A stretch of DNA of 64,000 bases from NVTR01 sp036479015 (GTDB lineage: Bacteria; Pseudomonadota; Alphaproteobacteria; Rhodobacterales; Rhodobacteraceae), in assembly GCA_036479015.1 (NCBI GenBank), contig JAZGFB010000006.1:27656-91655 (forward strand). The letters run 5' to 3'. Of this stretch, positions 39,328 to 47,604 are shown in pieces (within the stretch, counting starts at the first letter, position 1; each line of letters opens with the position of its first letter). Below the pieces are notes generated by a model, which saw only the letters and a list, made by a program, of their open reading frames with translations, searched no databases and was not told where the DNA came from. The translations under genes and the position numbers were made by a program.

Positions 39328-41070
39328 GTGTCCCAGATAAAAACTTTTTCCCTGCGCTGGTCGCGTTGGATGAACCGCTGGTATGCTGTTCGGGCTTCCC
39401 GTGCCCGCCCGGCAACCGGGTTTGTGTCACAACCTGAACCGCGCAGCATTGGATCATTCGCCAAGGGGCGCCAGCTTGTTGCGGGGAATTACCTGTTTGC
39501 TGGGTCACTGATAGACGACAAAAACCATTCAATCTGGCAACTTAAAATGCCGGACCTGGCGTTTCAGGAAGAGCTGCATGGCTTTACCTGGTTGGATGAT
39601 CTGGCGGCAGTGGGCGATTTGGCGGCGCGTCAAAAAGCCCAGGCCTGGACAGTCCAGTGGTATGAGGATTTTGGCAATGGCAAAGGGCCGGGCTGGACGC
39701 CTGACCTGACCGGTCGGCGGTTGATCCGCTGGATAAACCACGCAATATTTCTGACCAATGGCCAGCCCTCTGAAACCACCGTTGCCTATTACACATCCCT
39801 TGGGCAGCAAACCATTTTCCTGTCCAAACGCTGGCAGGCTGCCTCGGCGGGTCTGCCGCGGTTTGAAGCTTTGACCGGGCTGATCTATGCCGGATTGGCG
39901 CTGTCGGGTATGGATCAATATGTAGATCCGGCGATCAAGGCACTGGCGCGTGAATGTCGTGAACAGATCGACCCGGAAGGCGGTATTCCGACGCGCAACC
40001 CAGAAGATTTGTTAGAGGTTTTTACCCTGCTCAACTGGGCGGCATCGGCCCTGTCAGAGGCTGGTAAAATGGCCGCACGCGACCATTTGCAGGCCATCGA
40101 ACGCATTGCCCCAACCTTGCGGGCGCTGCGCCATTGTGACGGCGGGCTGGCCCGGTTCCATGGTGGTGGTCGCGGGGCCGAGGGGCGGCTGGATCATGCG
40201 CTGGCCAGTTCAGGTGTAAAATCAACAACGCCTGTCGGTCTTAGCATGGGGTTTGCCAGGCTGCATGGCGGTCGTACAAGCTTGATCATTGACGCAGCCC
40301 CCCCACCGAAAACCGCCGCATCTTACAATGCCCATGCCTCTACCCTGGCAATTGAACTAACCTCTGGGCGACGGCCGTTGATCGTCAGCTGTGGCTCTGG
40401 TGTCAGCCTGGGGTCACAATGGCGCAAGGCCGGCCGGGCGACCGCGTCCCATTCCACCCTGTCGCTGAACGGCGTCTCGTCATCCAGGCTTGGCCAAAGC
40501 GGGCTGGTCGGGGGCCATGAGCGCGAGCTGTTAAGCGATGCCCCTACCGATGTGCGGGTTCAATATTTGCGTGAAGATGGAGAGCACGGCATAATTGTCG
40601 GCCATGACGGATACCTAAAATCCCACGGGCTGACCCATATACGCCAGATTGACCTGACCCAAAGCGGCCGTGGCATCATTGGCGAAGACACGCTGGCCGC
40701 GATCGAGGCCAGCGATGAGCAGATTTTCGACCGCGCTATGGATCGGGCGCACCTGCAAGGTATTGGCTTTAAAGTTCGGCTACACCTGCATCCCGACGTG
40801 GATGCCGAGCTTGATATGGGCGGAGCTGCGGTTTCTATGGCGCTTAAGAACGGAGAAGTTTGGGTGTTTCGCCATGATGGCGTCAACAAGCTTAGCCTGG
40901 AACCAAGCGTTTATCTGGAAAAGGGCCGGATCAAAGCCCGTGCGACCAAACAGATCGTTTTATCTGCCAATGCAATAGAGTATGCGACACGCATTCGCTG
41001 GTCATTGTCCAAGGCTCAGTTTACGCCCGACGCCGTACGTGACCTTGAGCGGAGCGACACAGACATCTGA
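39328..41070 (+). CDS. Heparinase II/III family protein
   Basis: A 580-residue protein of the heparinase II/III type. The N-terminal two-thirds is an alpha/alpha toroid (Trp-rich helices such as GFTWLDDLAA, GRRLIRWINHAIF, FLSKRWQAAS), and the C-terminal beta part contains SYNAHASTLAIELTSGRRPLIVSCGSG and RATASHSTLSLNGVSSSR, the region of the family's His residues. The start is GTG with AGGAG upstream; there is no signal peptide, which is odd for a polysaccharide lyase. In this genomic position it is conserved next to rsmB and purH, so a cell-envelope rather than catabolic role is conceivable. Confidence 0.88.
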   Translation: MSQIKTFSLRWSRWMNRWYAVRASRARPATGFVSQPEPRSIGSFAKGRQLVAGNYLFAGSLIDDKNHSIWQLKMPDLAFQEELHGFTWLDDLAAVGDLAARQKAQAWTVQWYEDFGNGKGPGWTPDLTGRRLIRWINHAIFLTNGQPSETTVAYYTSLGQQTIFLSKRWQAASAGLPRFEALTGLIYAGLALSGMDQYVDPAIKALARECREQIDPEGGIPTRNPEDLLEVFTLLNWAASALSEAGKMAARDHLQAIERIAPTLRALRHCDGGLARFHGGGRGAEGRLDHALASSGVKSTTPVGLSMGFARLHGGRTSLIIDAAPPPKTAASYNAHASTLAIELTSGRRPLIVSCGSGVSLGSQWRKAGRATASHSTLSLNGVSSSRLGQSGLVGGHERELLSDAPTDVRVQYLREDGEHGIIVGHDGYLKSHGLTHIRQIDLTQSGRGIIGEDTLAAIEASDEQIFDRAMDRAHLQGIGFKVRLHLHPDVDAELDMGGAAVSMALKNGEVWVFRHDGVNKLSLEPSVYLEKGRIKARATKQIVLSANAIEYATRIRWSLSKAQFTPDAVRDLERSDTDI

Positions 41071-41093
41071 CTTAACCCTTGGGGGAACTACCT

Positions 41094-42683
41094 ATGACCA
41101 ACCTCGTGCCCGTTTCACGCGCATTGATATCTGTTTCCGATAAAACCGGATTACTTGATCTGGCAAAGGCGCTGGCTGATTTAGGGGTGGAACTGCTGTC
41201 CACTGGCGGCACCGCTTCTGCGATGCGTGACGCTGGCCTAAAGGTGATTGACGTTGCTGATGTGACCGGCTTTCCAGAAATGATGGACGGGCGGGTGAAA
41301 ACCCTGCATCCGGGCGTGCATGGCGGGTTGTTGGCACTGCGCGACAATGAAAGCCACCAGGCGGCCCTGAAAGAACATGGCATTCGTACGATAGATTTAT
41401 TGATTTGTAATCTTTATCCGTTTGAAGAAACCCGCGACAGTGGTGCAGAATATGCCACCTGTGTTGAAAACATTGATATTGGCGGTCCGGCAATGATCCG
41501 GGCTGGGGCCAAGAACCATGATTTTGTGAATGTTGTGGTGGATGTGCAGGATTATGATGCACTGATAACCCAGTTGCGGGAAAACGAATGTGCCACGACC
41601 CTGGCGTTTCGCCAATCACTGGCGCAAACCGCCTATGCCAGAACGGCGGCCTATGACACGGCCGTGTCAAACTGGATGGCGGGGGCCATTGATGTGCCTG
41701 CCCCACGCCGCCGCGCTGTTGCTGGCACCCTGGCGCAAACCCTGCGCTATGGCGAAAACCCGCACCAGTCAGCGGCGTTTTATCTGGACGGTTCGAACCG
41801 GCCCGGCGTGGCAACCGCCCGCCAGCTGCAGGGTAAAGAACTGAGCTATAACAACATCAACGATACTGATGCCGCCTTTGAACTGGTCAGCGAATTTGCC
41901 CCGTCAGACGGGCCAGCCTGCGCGATCATTAAGCACGCCAACCCATGCGGCGTGGCCCGTGGCGCAACTTTGGCACAAGCTTACCAAAACGCCTTTGATT
42001 GCGACCGCACCAGTGCATTTGGTGGAATAATCGCTTTAAATCAAACTCTTGATGGGGAAACTGCGCAAGAGATTGTTAAGATATTCACCGAAGTTGTCAT
42101 TGCCCCCGATGCCGATGCCGACGCGATTGAGGTGTTTAAAACCAAAAAGAACCTGCGTCTGCTGACCACCGGATCGCTGGCTGATCCACGCGCTGGCGGG
42201 CTGACGGTTCGTCAGGTTTCCGGCGGCTTGCTGATGCAGGACAAAGACACCGGCCATATCGGGCTGGATGACTTGAAAGTGGTGACCGAAAGGCAGCCCA
42301 ACCAACAGGAACTGGCGGATTTGCTTTTCGCCTGGACTGTGGCCAAACATGTGAAATCAAACGCGATCATATACGTCAAAGACGCGGCCACCGTGGGCGT
42401 CGGAGCTGGCCAGATGAGCCGGGTAGACAGCACCCGAATAGCGGCGCGAAAATCCCAGGACATGGCGGATGCTTTGGGGCTGCCAGAACCATTAGCCCGG
42501 GGCGCGGTTGTCGCCTCTGATGCATTCTTTCCCTTCGCCGATGGATTGCTAAGTGCTGCCGAAGCGGGTGCCACAGCGGTAATTCAACCCGGCGGCTCCA
42601 TGCGCGACGATGAGGTGATTGCCGCCGCTAATGACGCCGGGCTGGCAATGGTCTTTACTGGCATGCGTCATTTCCGGCATTAA
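41094..42683 (+). CDS. purH: Bifunctional AICAR formyltransferase / IMP cyclohydrolase
   Basis: A 529-residue enzyme for the last two steps of IMP synthesis. The N-terminal IMP cyclohydrolase (MGS-like) domain shows ALISVSDKTGLLDLAKAL, ELLSTGGTA and DGRVKTLHPGVHGGLL; the C-terminal formyltransferase domain shows RYGENPHQSAAFY, KHANPCGVA, KSNAIIYVKD and the end ADGLLSAAEAG...IQPGGSMRDDEVI. Full length; ATG 41094 has GGGGGA upstream. Confidence 0.97.
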   Translation: MTNLVPVSRALISVSDKTGLLDLAKALADLGVELLSTGGTASAMRDAGLKVIDVADVTGFPEMMDGRVKTLHPGVHGGLLALRDNESHQAALKEHGIRTIDLLICNLYPFEETRDSGAEYATCVENIDIGGPAMIRAGAKNHDFVNVVVDVQDYDALITQLRENECATTLAFRQSLAQTAYARTAAYDTAVSNWMAGAIDVPAPRRRAVAGTLAQTLRYGENPHQSAAFYLDGSNRPGVATARQLQGKELSYNNINDTDAAFELVSEFAPSDGPACAIIKHANPCGVARGATLAQAYQNAFDCDRTSAFGGIIALNQTLDGETAQEIVKIFTEVVIAPDADADAIEVFKTKKNLRLLTTGSLADPRAGGLTVRQVSGGLLMQDKDTGHIGLDDLKVVTERQPNQQELADLLFAWTVAKHVKSNAIIYVKDAATVGVGAGQMSRVDSTRIAARKSQDMADALGLPEPLARGAVVASDAFFPFADGLLSAAEAGATAVIQPGGSMRDDEVIAAANDAGLAMVFTGMRHFRH

Positions 42684-42689
42684 GCGCAG

Positions 42690-43166
42690 ATGAATATGCG
42701 CAACATGTTAGGGGCGGCCATGGCCGTCGTGGTGCTGGATCAGGCCAGCAAAGTCTTTGTGGTTCAGGTCATGGACCTCAAATCCAAAGGATCAATCGAT
42801 GTCCTGCCACCGCTACTGAATTTCCGCATGGCCTGGAATGAGGGCGTCAATTTCGGATTGTTTTCAAATAATTCTGATCTGGCCAGATGGTTTCTAATCA
42901 CAATTGCGGTGGTGATTTCCACTTGGGTTGCTGTTTGGGTGGTCCGGGAAGGTGCCGGGCGCGCCGGTCAAATATCTGCCGGTCTGCTAATCGGCGGTGC
43001 TGTGGGCAACGTCATAGACCGCATGGTTTACGGGGCTGTTGCGGATTTTCTGAATATGTCTTGCTGTGGGTTTGATAATCCGTTTGCTTTTAATGTGGCT
43101 GATATCGCAATATTTGTCGGCGCAATGGGCCTGATTTTCTTTACCGGCCGGAAAAACGCGGCGTGA
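42690..43166 (+). CDS. lspA: Lipoprotein signal peptidase (signal peptidase II)
   Basis: A 158-residue inner-membrane aspartyl protease that removes lipoprotein signal peptides. Four membrane segments are visible. The catalytic Asp residues are in GGAVGNVIDRMVYGAVADFL and FNVADIAIFVGA, with the NVIDR and NVAD motifs intact, and FRMAWNEGVNFGLFS is the usual N-x-G-x-[AS]-F/G element. Begins 6 bases after purH and precedes a lipoprotein gene. Confidence 0.96.
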   Translation: MNMRNMLGAAMAVVVLDQASKVFVVQVMDLKSKGSIDVLPPLLNFRMAWNEGVNFGLFSNNSDLARWFLITIAVVISTWVAVWVVREGAGRAGQISAGLLIGGAVGNVIDRMVYGAVADFLNMSCCGFDNPFAFNVADIAIFVGAMGLIFFTGRKNAA

Positions 43167-43219
43167 CTGCGCCGATTTCATAGGCTAAACAAGGCATAAC
43201 AGGGTTAGGGTGGCCGTCC

Positions 43220-43750
43220 ATGCGGGTAAATGTTGTTAAATTGTTGATCCTCTGCGTGCTTGGGTTTGGGCTGTCGGCCTGCGCCACTGGGACACCCCGG
43301 CTGTTAAATGTCGGGGCCAGTAATGACAGCCCGGATGAATTTGCCGTGTTGCCGGGTAAGCCACTGCAAACGCCCGCCAATTTTATTGACTTGCCAGCGC
43401 CAACCCCCGGCGGCGTCAATCTGACCGATCAGGCGCCTGCGGCTGACGCCATTGCCGCCTTGGGCGGAAACCCGGCCAGCGTTACACGATCAGGAATTCC
43501 CGTAACCGACGCCGCCCTTTTGGCCCAGTCGCGGCGTTTTGGGGTCGCACCAGATATTCGCGAACAACTCAGCACGGCTGATCTGGCGTTGCGTCGACGT
43601 CAGGGGGTTTTGTTTTTCATGCGCTGGTTCACAGGAAACCGGTATTTTGCAGCCTATCGCGGCCAGTCTTTGGACCAAGACCGCGAATTTGATCGCCTGA
43701 GCGCCGCCGGGGTGAAAACCCCCAGCGCACCGCCGCGCACGGGCCGTTAA
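43220..43750 (+). CDS. DUF3035 lipoprotein
   Basis: A 176-residue predicted lipoprotein with signal LILCVLGFGLSACATG (lipidated Cys20 or nearby). The mature part, DEFAVLPGKPLQTPANFIDLPAPTPGGVN, is the DUF3035 signature, and a basic-rich stretch LALRRRQGVLFFMRWF follows. Function unknown. Sits between lspA, which would process it, and the M16 protease pair, an arrangement often seen in Rhodobacterales. Confidence 0.9.
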   Translation: MRVNVVKLLILCVLGFGLSACATGTPRLLNVGASNDSPDEFAVLPGKPLQTPANFIDLPAPTPGGVNLTDQAPAADAIAALGGNPASVTRSGIPVTDAALLAQSRRFGVAPDIREQLSTADLALRRRQGVLFFMRWFTGNRYFAAYRGQSLDQDREFDRLSAAGVKTPSAPPRTGR

Positions 43751-43839
43751 CGATAAGTTCATCCCTAAACATGCCTTGATATGCTTGAAGCTGTACCGTT
43801 TCGGCGTATCTAAGGTGTGACCGATAGATAGGATATAAG

Positions 43840-45171
43840 ATGAAAAGCGCGATTGCCGTCCTGTTAGCCATTCTAACCTATTCAATGCCAGCGCGCGCGG
43901 CAGAGGTGACGACATTCACCCTGGATAACGGCATGGAAGTTGTGGTTCTGGAAGATCACCGCGCTGCCGTTGTGGTGCATATGGTCTGGTACCGGGTCGG
44001 GGCTGCCGATGAACCGCCGGGAAAATCCGGCATCGCGCATTTTCTGGAACATCTGCTGTTTAAGGGCACCGATGATCTGGGGCCCGGCGAATTGTCAGCG
44101 ACAGTGACCCGCAACGGCGGCTCTGACAATGCCTTTACCAGTCAGGATTACACCGCCTATTTTCAACGTATCGCCTCGGATCGGCTGGAACTGGTGATGA
44201 CCATGGAAGCCGACCGTATGCGCGACCTGAAGATGTCCGAGGATGACGTCACCACAGAACGCCAGGTGGTTCTGGAAGAGCGCGGCACCCGTGTTGACAG
44301 TGATCCGGGGGCGCTGTTTCGTGAGCAACGCAATGCGGCGCAGTATCTGAACCACCCCTACGGCATCCCGGTCATCGGCTGGCGTCATGAAATGGAACAG
44401 TTGAACCGTGATGATGCGTTTGCGTTTTACCAACGCTATTACGCCCCCAATAACGCCATTCTTATTGTTGCCGGTGACGTTGATCCGGCGCAGGTTAAGG
44501 CACTGGCTGAAAAGCACTATGGCCCGATTGCACCAACCGCCAATCTGCCAGAACGTGTGCGCCCGCAAGATCCGCCGCATCTGTCTGAACGCCGCCTGTC
44601 ACTGGTGGATGCGCGCATCTCGCAACCTTTTGTCACGCGATCCTACCGGGCACCCGAACGCGACAGTGGCGATCAGTTTGCCGCCGCCAGGCTGGTGATG
44701 CTGGCCGAGGTTCTGGGCGGCTCTGCTGCCACCTCGGTTTTGGGTCAAAAGCTGCAATTTGATACCGAACAGGCAATATTCACCTCGGCATCCTATGGCG
44801 GTGTATCGCTGGATGACACCACCTTTGGGCTGGTGATTGCGCCCACGCCGGGGCTGTCGCTGGAACAGGCTGAGGCTGCCCTTGATGGGGCCGTGGCAGA
44901 ATTTTTGGAAGAAGGCGTTGAACCGGTGCAGTTTGAACGCATCAAAATGCAATTGCGGGCGTCGCTGATATACGGCGAAGATAACATAAGTGCCCAGGCC
45001 AACCGTTACGGTGCGGCCCTGACCAGTGGCCTAACTGTGCAAGACATTCAGGAATGGCCAGGTATTTTGCAATCGGTCACCGCTGATGACGTGCTGCAGG
45101 CGGCGCGCGACGTTTTCAAACTGGAAAATGCGGTCACTGGATGGGCCAAGCCAGCAGAGGTGGAACAATGA
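43840..45171 (+). CDS. M16 family zinc metallopeptidase (catalytic subunit)
   Basis: A 443-residue periplasmic protease: signal peptide AILTYSMPARAA, then an N-terminal M16 domain with the inverted zinc motif HFLEHLLFKGT (His-x-x-Glu-His) and the third ligand Glu in the region EDDVTTERQVVLEERGTR. The second, inactive M16 domain spans ~200-430. It probably forms a clam-shell with the next gene product. Substrate unknown, as for other bacterial PqqL/processing-peptidase-like pairs. Confidence 0.93.
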   Translation: MKSAIAVLLAILTYSMPARAAEVTTFTLDNGMEVVVLEDHRAAVVVHMVWYRVGAADEPPGKSGIAHFLEHLLFKGTDDLGPGELSATVTRNGGSDNAFTSQDYTAYFQRIASDRLELVMTMEADRMRDLKMSEDDVTTERQVVLEERGTRVDSDPGALFREQRNAAQYLNHPYGIPVIGWRHEMEQLNRDDAFAFYQRYYAPNNAILIVAGDVDPAQVKALAEKHYGPIAPTANLPERVRPQDPPHLSERRLSLVDARISQPFVTRSYRAPERDSGDQFAAARLVMLAEVLGGSAATSVLGQKLQFDTEQAIFTSASYGGVSLDDTTFGLVIAPTPGLSLEQAEAALDGAVAEFLEEGVEPVQFERIKMQLRASLIYGEDNISAQANRYGAALTSGLTVQDIQEWPGILQSVTADDVLQAARDVFKLENAVTGWAKPAEVEQ

Positions 45172-46481
45172 AAAACCTAACTGTCATAATCGGGCTGTTT
45201 CTGGCGATGCTGGGCACAGCGCAGGCCAAGGTCGAAGTGCAACAACTTACCTCACCCGGTGGCATCAGCGCCTGGCTGGTTGAGGAACACTCCATTCCGT
45301 TCACTGCGCTTGAGATTAGGTTTCGTGGCGGCTCGGCTTTGGACGCTCCGGGCAAGCGTGGGGCTATCAGCCTGATGATGGCAACTCTGGAAGAAGGTGC
45401 TGCTGAGTTGGATTCCCAGGGGTTTGCTGCGGCGCGCGAAGCGCTGGCCGCCAGTTTCAGGTTTAACGTTTATGATGACGTCACCACCATTTCCGCTCGG
45501 TTCCTGACCGAAAATCGCAGCGAAGCCATGGCGCTTTTGAAAACCGCATTGCACCAGCCGAATTTTGATCAGGTCGCGGTGGACCGGGTGCGCGAACAGG
45601 TGCTGTCGATCATCCGATCCGACGCCACAGACCCAAGCGATATTGCCGGGCAAAACTTTGATGAACTGGTTTGGGGGGGGCATCCCTATGCCAGTTCGCG
45701 AAACGGCACATTGGACAGTGTGGCCAGCCTGACGCGGGCAGATATGTTTGACGCCAAGGCTCAGGTTTTCGGGTTGGATCGTATGTATGTGTCGGCTGTG
45801 GGTGACATTTCCGCAGAAGAACTTGGCATACTCTTGGATGAACTACTTGGCGATCTCCCGGCAACCGCCGCGCCGCTGGTGGATCGGGCGGATTATCAGT
45901 TGGAAACAGGCACCACTGTAATAGATTTTGACACCCCACAATCAGTGGCACTGTTTGGCCATCAGGGCATTGAACGTGATGATCCCGACTATATGGCGGC
46001 CTATGTTTTGAACGAAGTCTTCGGTGGTGGTGGTTTTGAAAGCCGGCTGATGACCGAGGTGCGTGAAAAGCGCGGGCTGACATATGGTGTCAGCACGTTT
46101 CTGGTGCCAATGGAATATGGTGAACTGATCATGGGTCAGGTCCGGTCTGACAATTCCCGCATGGCCGAAAGTATTTCTGTGATCCGTGACGAATGGGCCA
46201 AAATTGCCGATACCGGATTGACCCAGCAGGAACTGGCGGATGCCAAAACCTACCTAACGGGTGCCTATGCCTTACGATTTGACGGCAATGCCCCCATTGC
46301 GCGGATACTGGTGGGCATGCAGATGATCGGGCTGCCGGTGGACTATATCAGCACCCGCAACGATCAGATTAACGCCTTGACCTTGGCTGGCATCAACCGC
46401 GTTGCGCGCCGGATATATCAGCCCGGCGCCCTGCATTTCGTGGTGGTTGGCCAACCGGATGGGGTGGAAACCAGCAACTAG
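45168..46481 (+). CDS. M16 family protein (non-catalytic subunit)
   Basis: A 437-residue M16 homologue with signal peptide (MKNLTVIIGLFLAMLGTAQA). The position of the zinc motif reads KRGAISLMMATLEEGAAELD, so His-x-x-Glu-His is lost, while the second-domain elements DTPQSVALFGHQGIERDDPDY, GGGGFESRLMTEVREKRGLTYGV (an Arg/Tyr loop typical of M16) are kept. It is the usual inactive partner of the preceding protease and is coupled to it by an ATGA overlap. Confidence 0.92.
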   Translation: MKNLTVIIGLFLAMLGTAQAKVEVQQLTSPGGISAWLVEEHSIPFTALEIRFRGGSALDAPGKRGAISLMMATLEEGAAELDSQGFAAAREALAASFRFNVYDDVTTISARFLTENRSEAMALLKTALHQPNFDQVAVDRVREQVLSIIRSDATDPSDIAGQNFDELVWGGHPYASSRNGTLDSVASLTRADMFDAKAQVFGLDRMYVSAVGDISAEELGILLDELLGDLPATAAPLVDRADYQLETGTTVIDFDTPQSVALFGHQGIERDDPDYMAAYVLNEVFGGGGFESRLMTEVREKRGLTYGVSTFLVPMEYGELIMGQVRSDNSRMAESISVIRDEWAKIADTGLTQQELADAKTYLTGAYALRFDGNAPIARILVGMQMIGLPVDYISTRNDQINALTLAGINRVARRIYQPGALHFVVVGQPDGVETSN

Positions 46482-46645
46482 GAAATTGCGGTAGAAACGT
46501 TCGGCGTCTGTTTGCGCGGGATTCTGTTTGCCACCCATGAACGGTGCCCCCATTGGCAAATGAGTGGCGGGATCTGAGCAGATCTGTCGAAAAAGCGCCA
46601 ATCAGTATTCGCCGCATGGTAGCGGCGCGAAATCGGCAATTCAGG

Positions 46646-47080
46646 CTAATCAGATCTCGTTTTGGCCGGGATGTTGTCCGCGTTTGACACCAGCATTTTG
46701 ATGGCACCATTTAATTGGTCCAGCTCTTCCTGCGAAACCTGAATATCATTGCGCGTCGCCGATCTCGCCAGGGAATACACCATATCGACGCATTTCATCA
46801 CCGCATCAAAGGCCGATTCAGCCGTCGGATCAGCGTCAGCGTCGTTGCGATTGCCAAACCACGCTTTTGCGCGCCATGCGGCGGTGCCATGGGTCTCGAT
46901 GGCTTCCAGCGTGCGCAGTATCTTTCGAATTGTGTTGGCATGGACATGGTCACCACGCATAAACCGGCGCGCTGTCTGCACATGCATACCGGTTTCTTTG
47001 GCCAACTCGATTTCGGTTAACTGTAATTTCCTGGCAAGCGCCAGCGCCCGTGGTTGAAGAATTTGATTCGTTTCGGCCAT
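46646..47080 (-). CDS. Unknown protein with N-terminal helix-turn-helix
   Basis: A 144-residue protein not assigned to a named family. Residues 20-60 (LTEIELAKETGMHVQTARRFMRGDHVHANTIRKILRTLEAI) look like a Cro/LacI-type helix-turn-helix. The remaining 80 residues are acidic and helical with no Cys, suggesting a dimerisation or ligand domain. The region upstream contains several TACCC motifs that may be its operator. Divergent from a tiny membrane protein gene 250 bases away. Confidence 0.7.
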   Translation of the reverse strand: MAETNQILQPRALALARKLQLTEIELAKETGMHVQTARRFMRGDHVHANTIRKILRTLEAIETHGTAAWRAKAWFGNRNDADADPTAESAFDAVMKCVDMVYSLARSATRNDIQVSQEELDQLNGAIKMLVSNADNIPAKTRSD

Positions 47081-47113
47081 TTTTGTTGCTCTTTTTTTTG
47101 GCTATTCGCTACT

Positions 47114-47273
47114 CTACCCGAGTTTTTGGGGGAAAATAAAGGCATTATGATGAAATTACCCAAATTGTGATAAATAAGCGAGACAATATAGGGTATTTAC
47201 CCAATCTATACCCGCTAGATGCTGTAGTTGCGAGTATTCAGGCGCAAATTAGTGAAATAAATTTAGTGAAATA
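47114..47273. promoter_or_regulatory. Intergenic region with repeated short motifs
   Basis: Between the HTH gene and the small membrane protein, TACCC occurs four times (near 47116, 47157, 47198 and 47209), and TTAGTGAAATA occurs twice at 47249-47259 and 47263-47273, 14 bases apart. Such clustering suggests regulator binding, possibly autoregulation by the HTH protein. No promoter could be fixed with confidence. Confidence 0.4.
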
Positions 47274-47328
47274 CAGACAAAATGTGAGTCGTTTGCTACA
47301 GTAGTCAAACTTTACTGAGGAGGTTGCA

Positions 47329-47553
47329 ATGAATAATAAGCACTTTAAACTGTATTTTCTGGCGGGTGGCCTGGGCTTCGCGCTGGCAACAATATTGACA
47401 GTAATCGACCAGGTCATCAGGGACCCGAACGAAATATTGCCCCTTGCCGGCAACGATTTTGTTCAGATGGCTGTTTTGGTACTAAGCGCGTTGGCGATCG
47501 TGACTATCTATTTGACCGTTTCCGAAATTTCGAAATTATTTTCGCGCAAGTAG
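47329..47553 (+). CDS. Unknown 74-residue membrane protein
   Basis: A short protein with two membrane helices (about residues 8-26 and 45-66) joined by DQVIRDPNEILPLAGNDF, and a basic tail KLFSRK. The Shine-Dalgarno sequence GAGGAGG is the strongest in the window, which supports a true gene. No family recognised. It lies between a divergent HTH gene and mutL and is not part of the mutL operon by spacing alone (51 bases). Confidence 0.7.
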   Translation: MNNKHFKLYFLAGGLGFALATILTVIDQVIRDPNEILPLAGNDFVQMAVLVLSALAIVTIYLTVSEISKLFSRK

Positions 47554-47604
47554 GTGCAAAACGCCAGTGGTCGAATCGGGGCGTGACATGCTAAGTTTGG
47601 TGGT

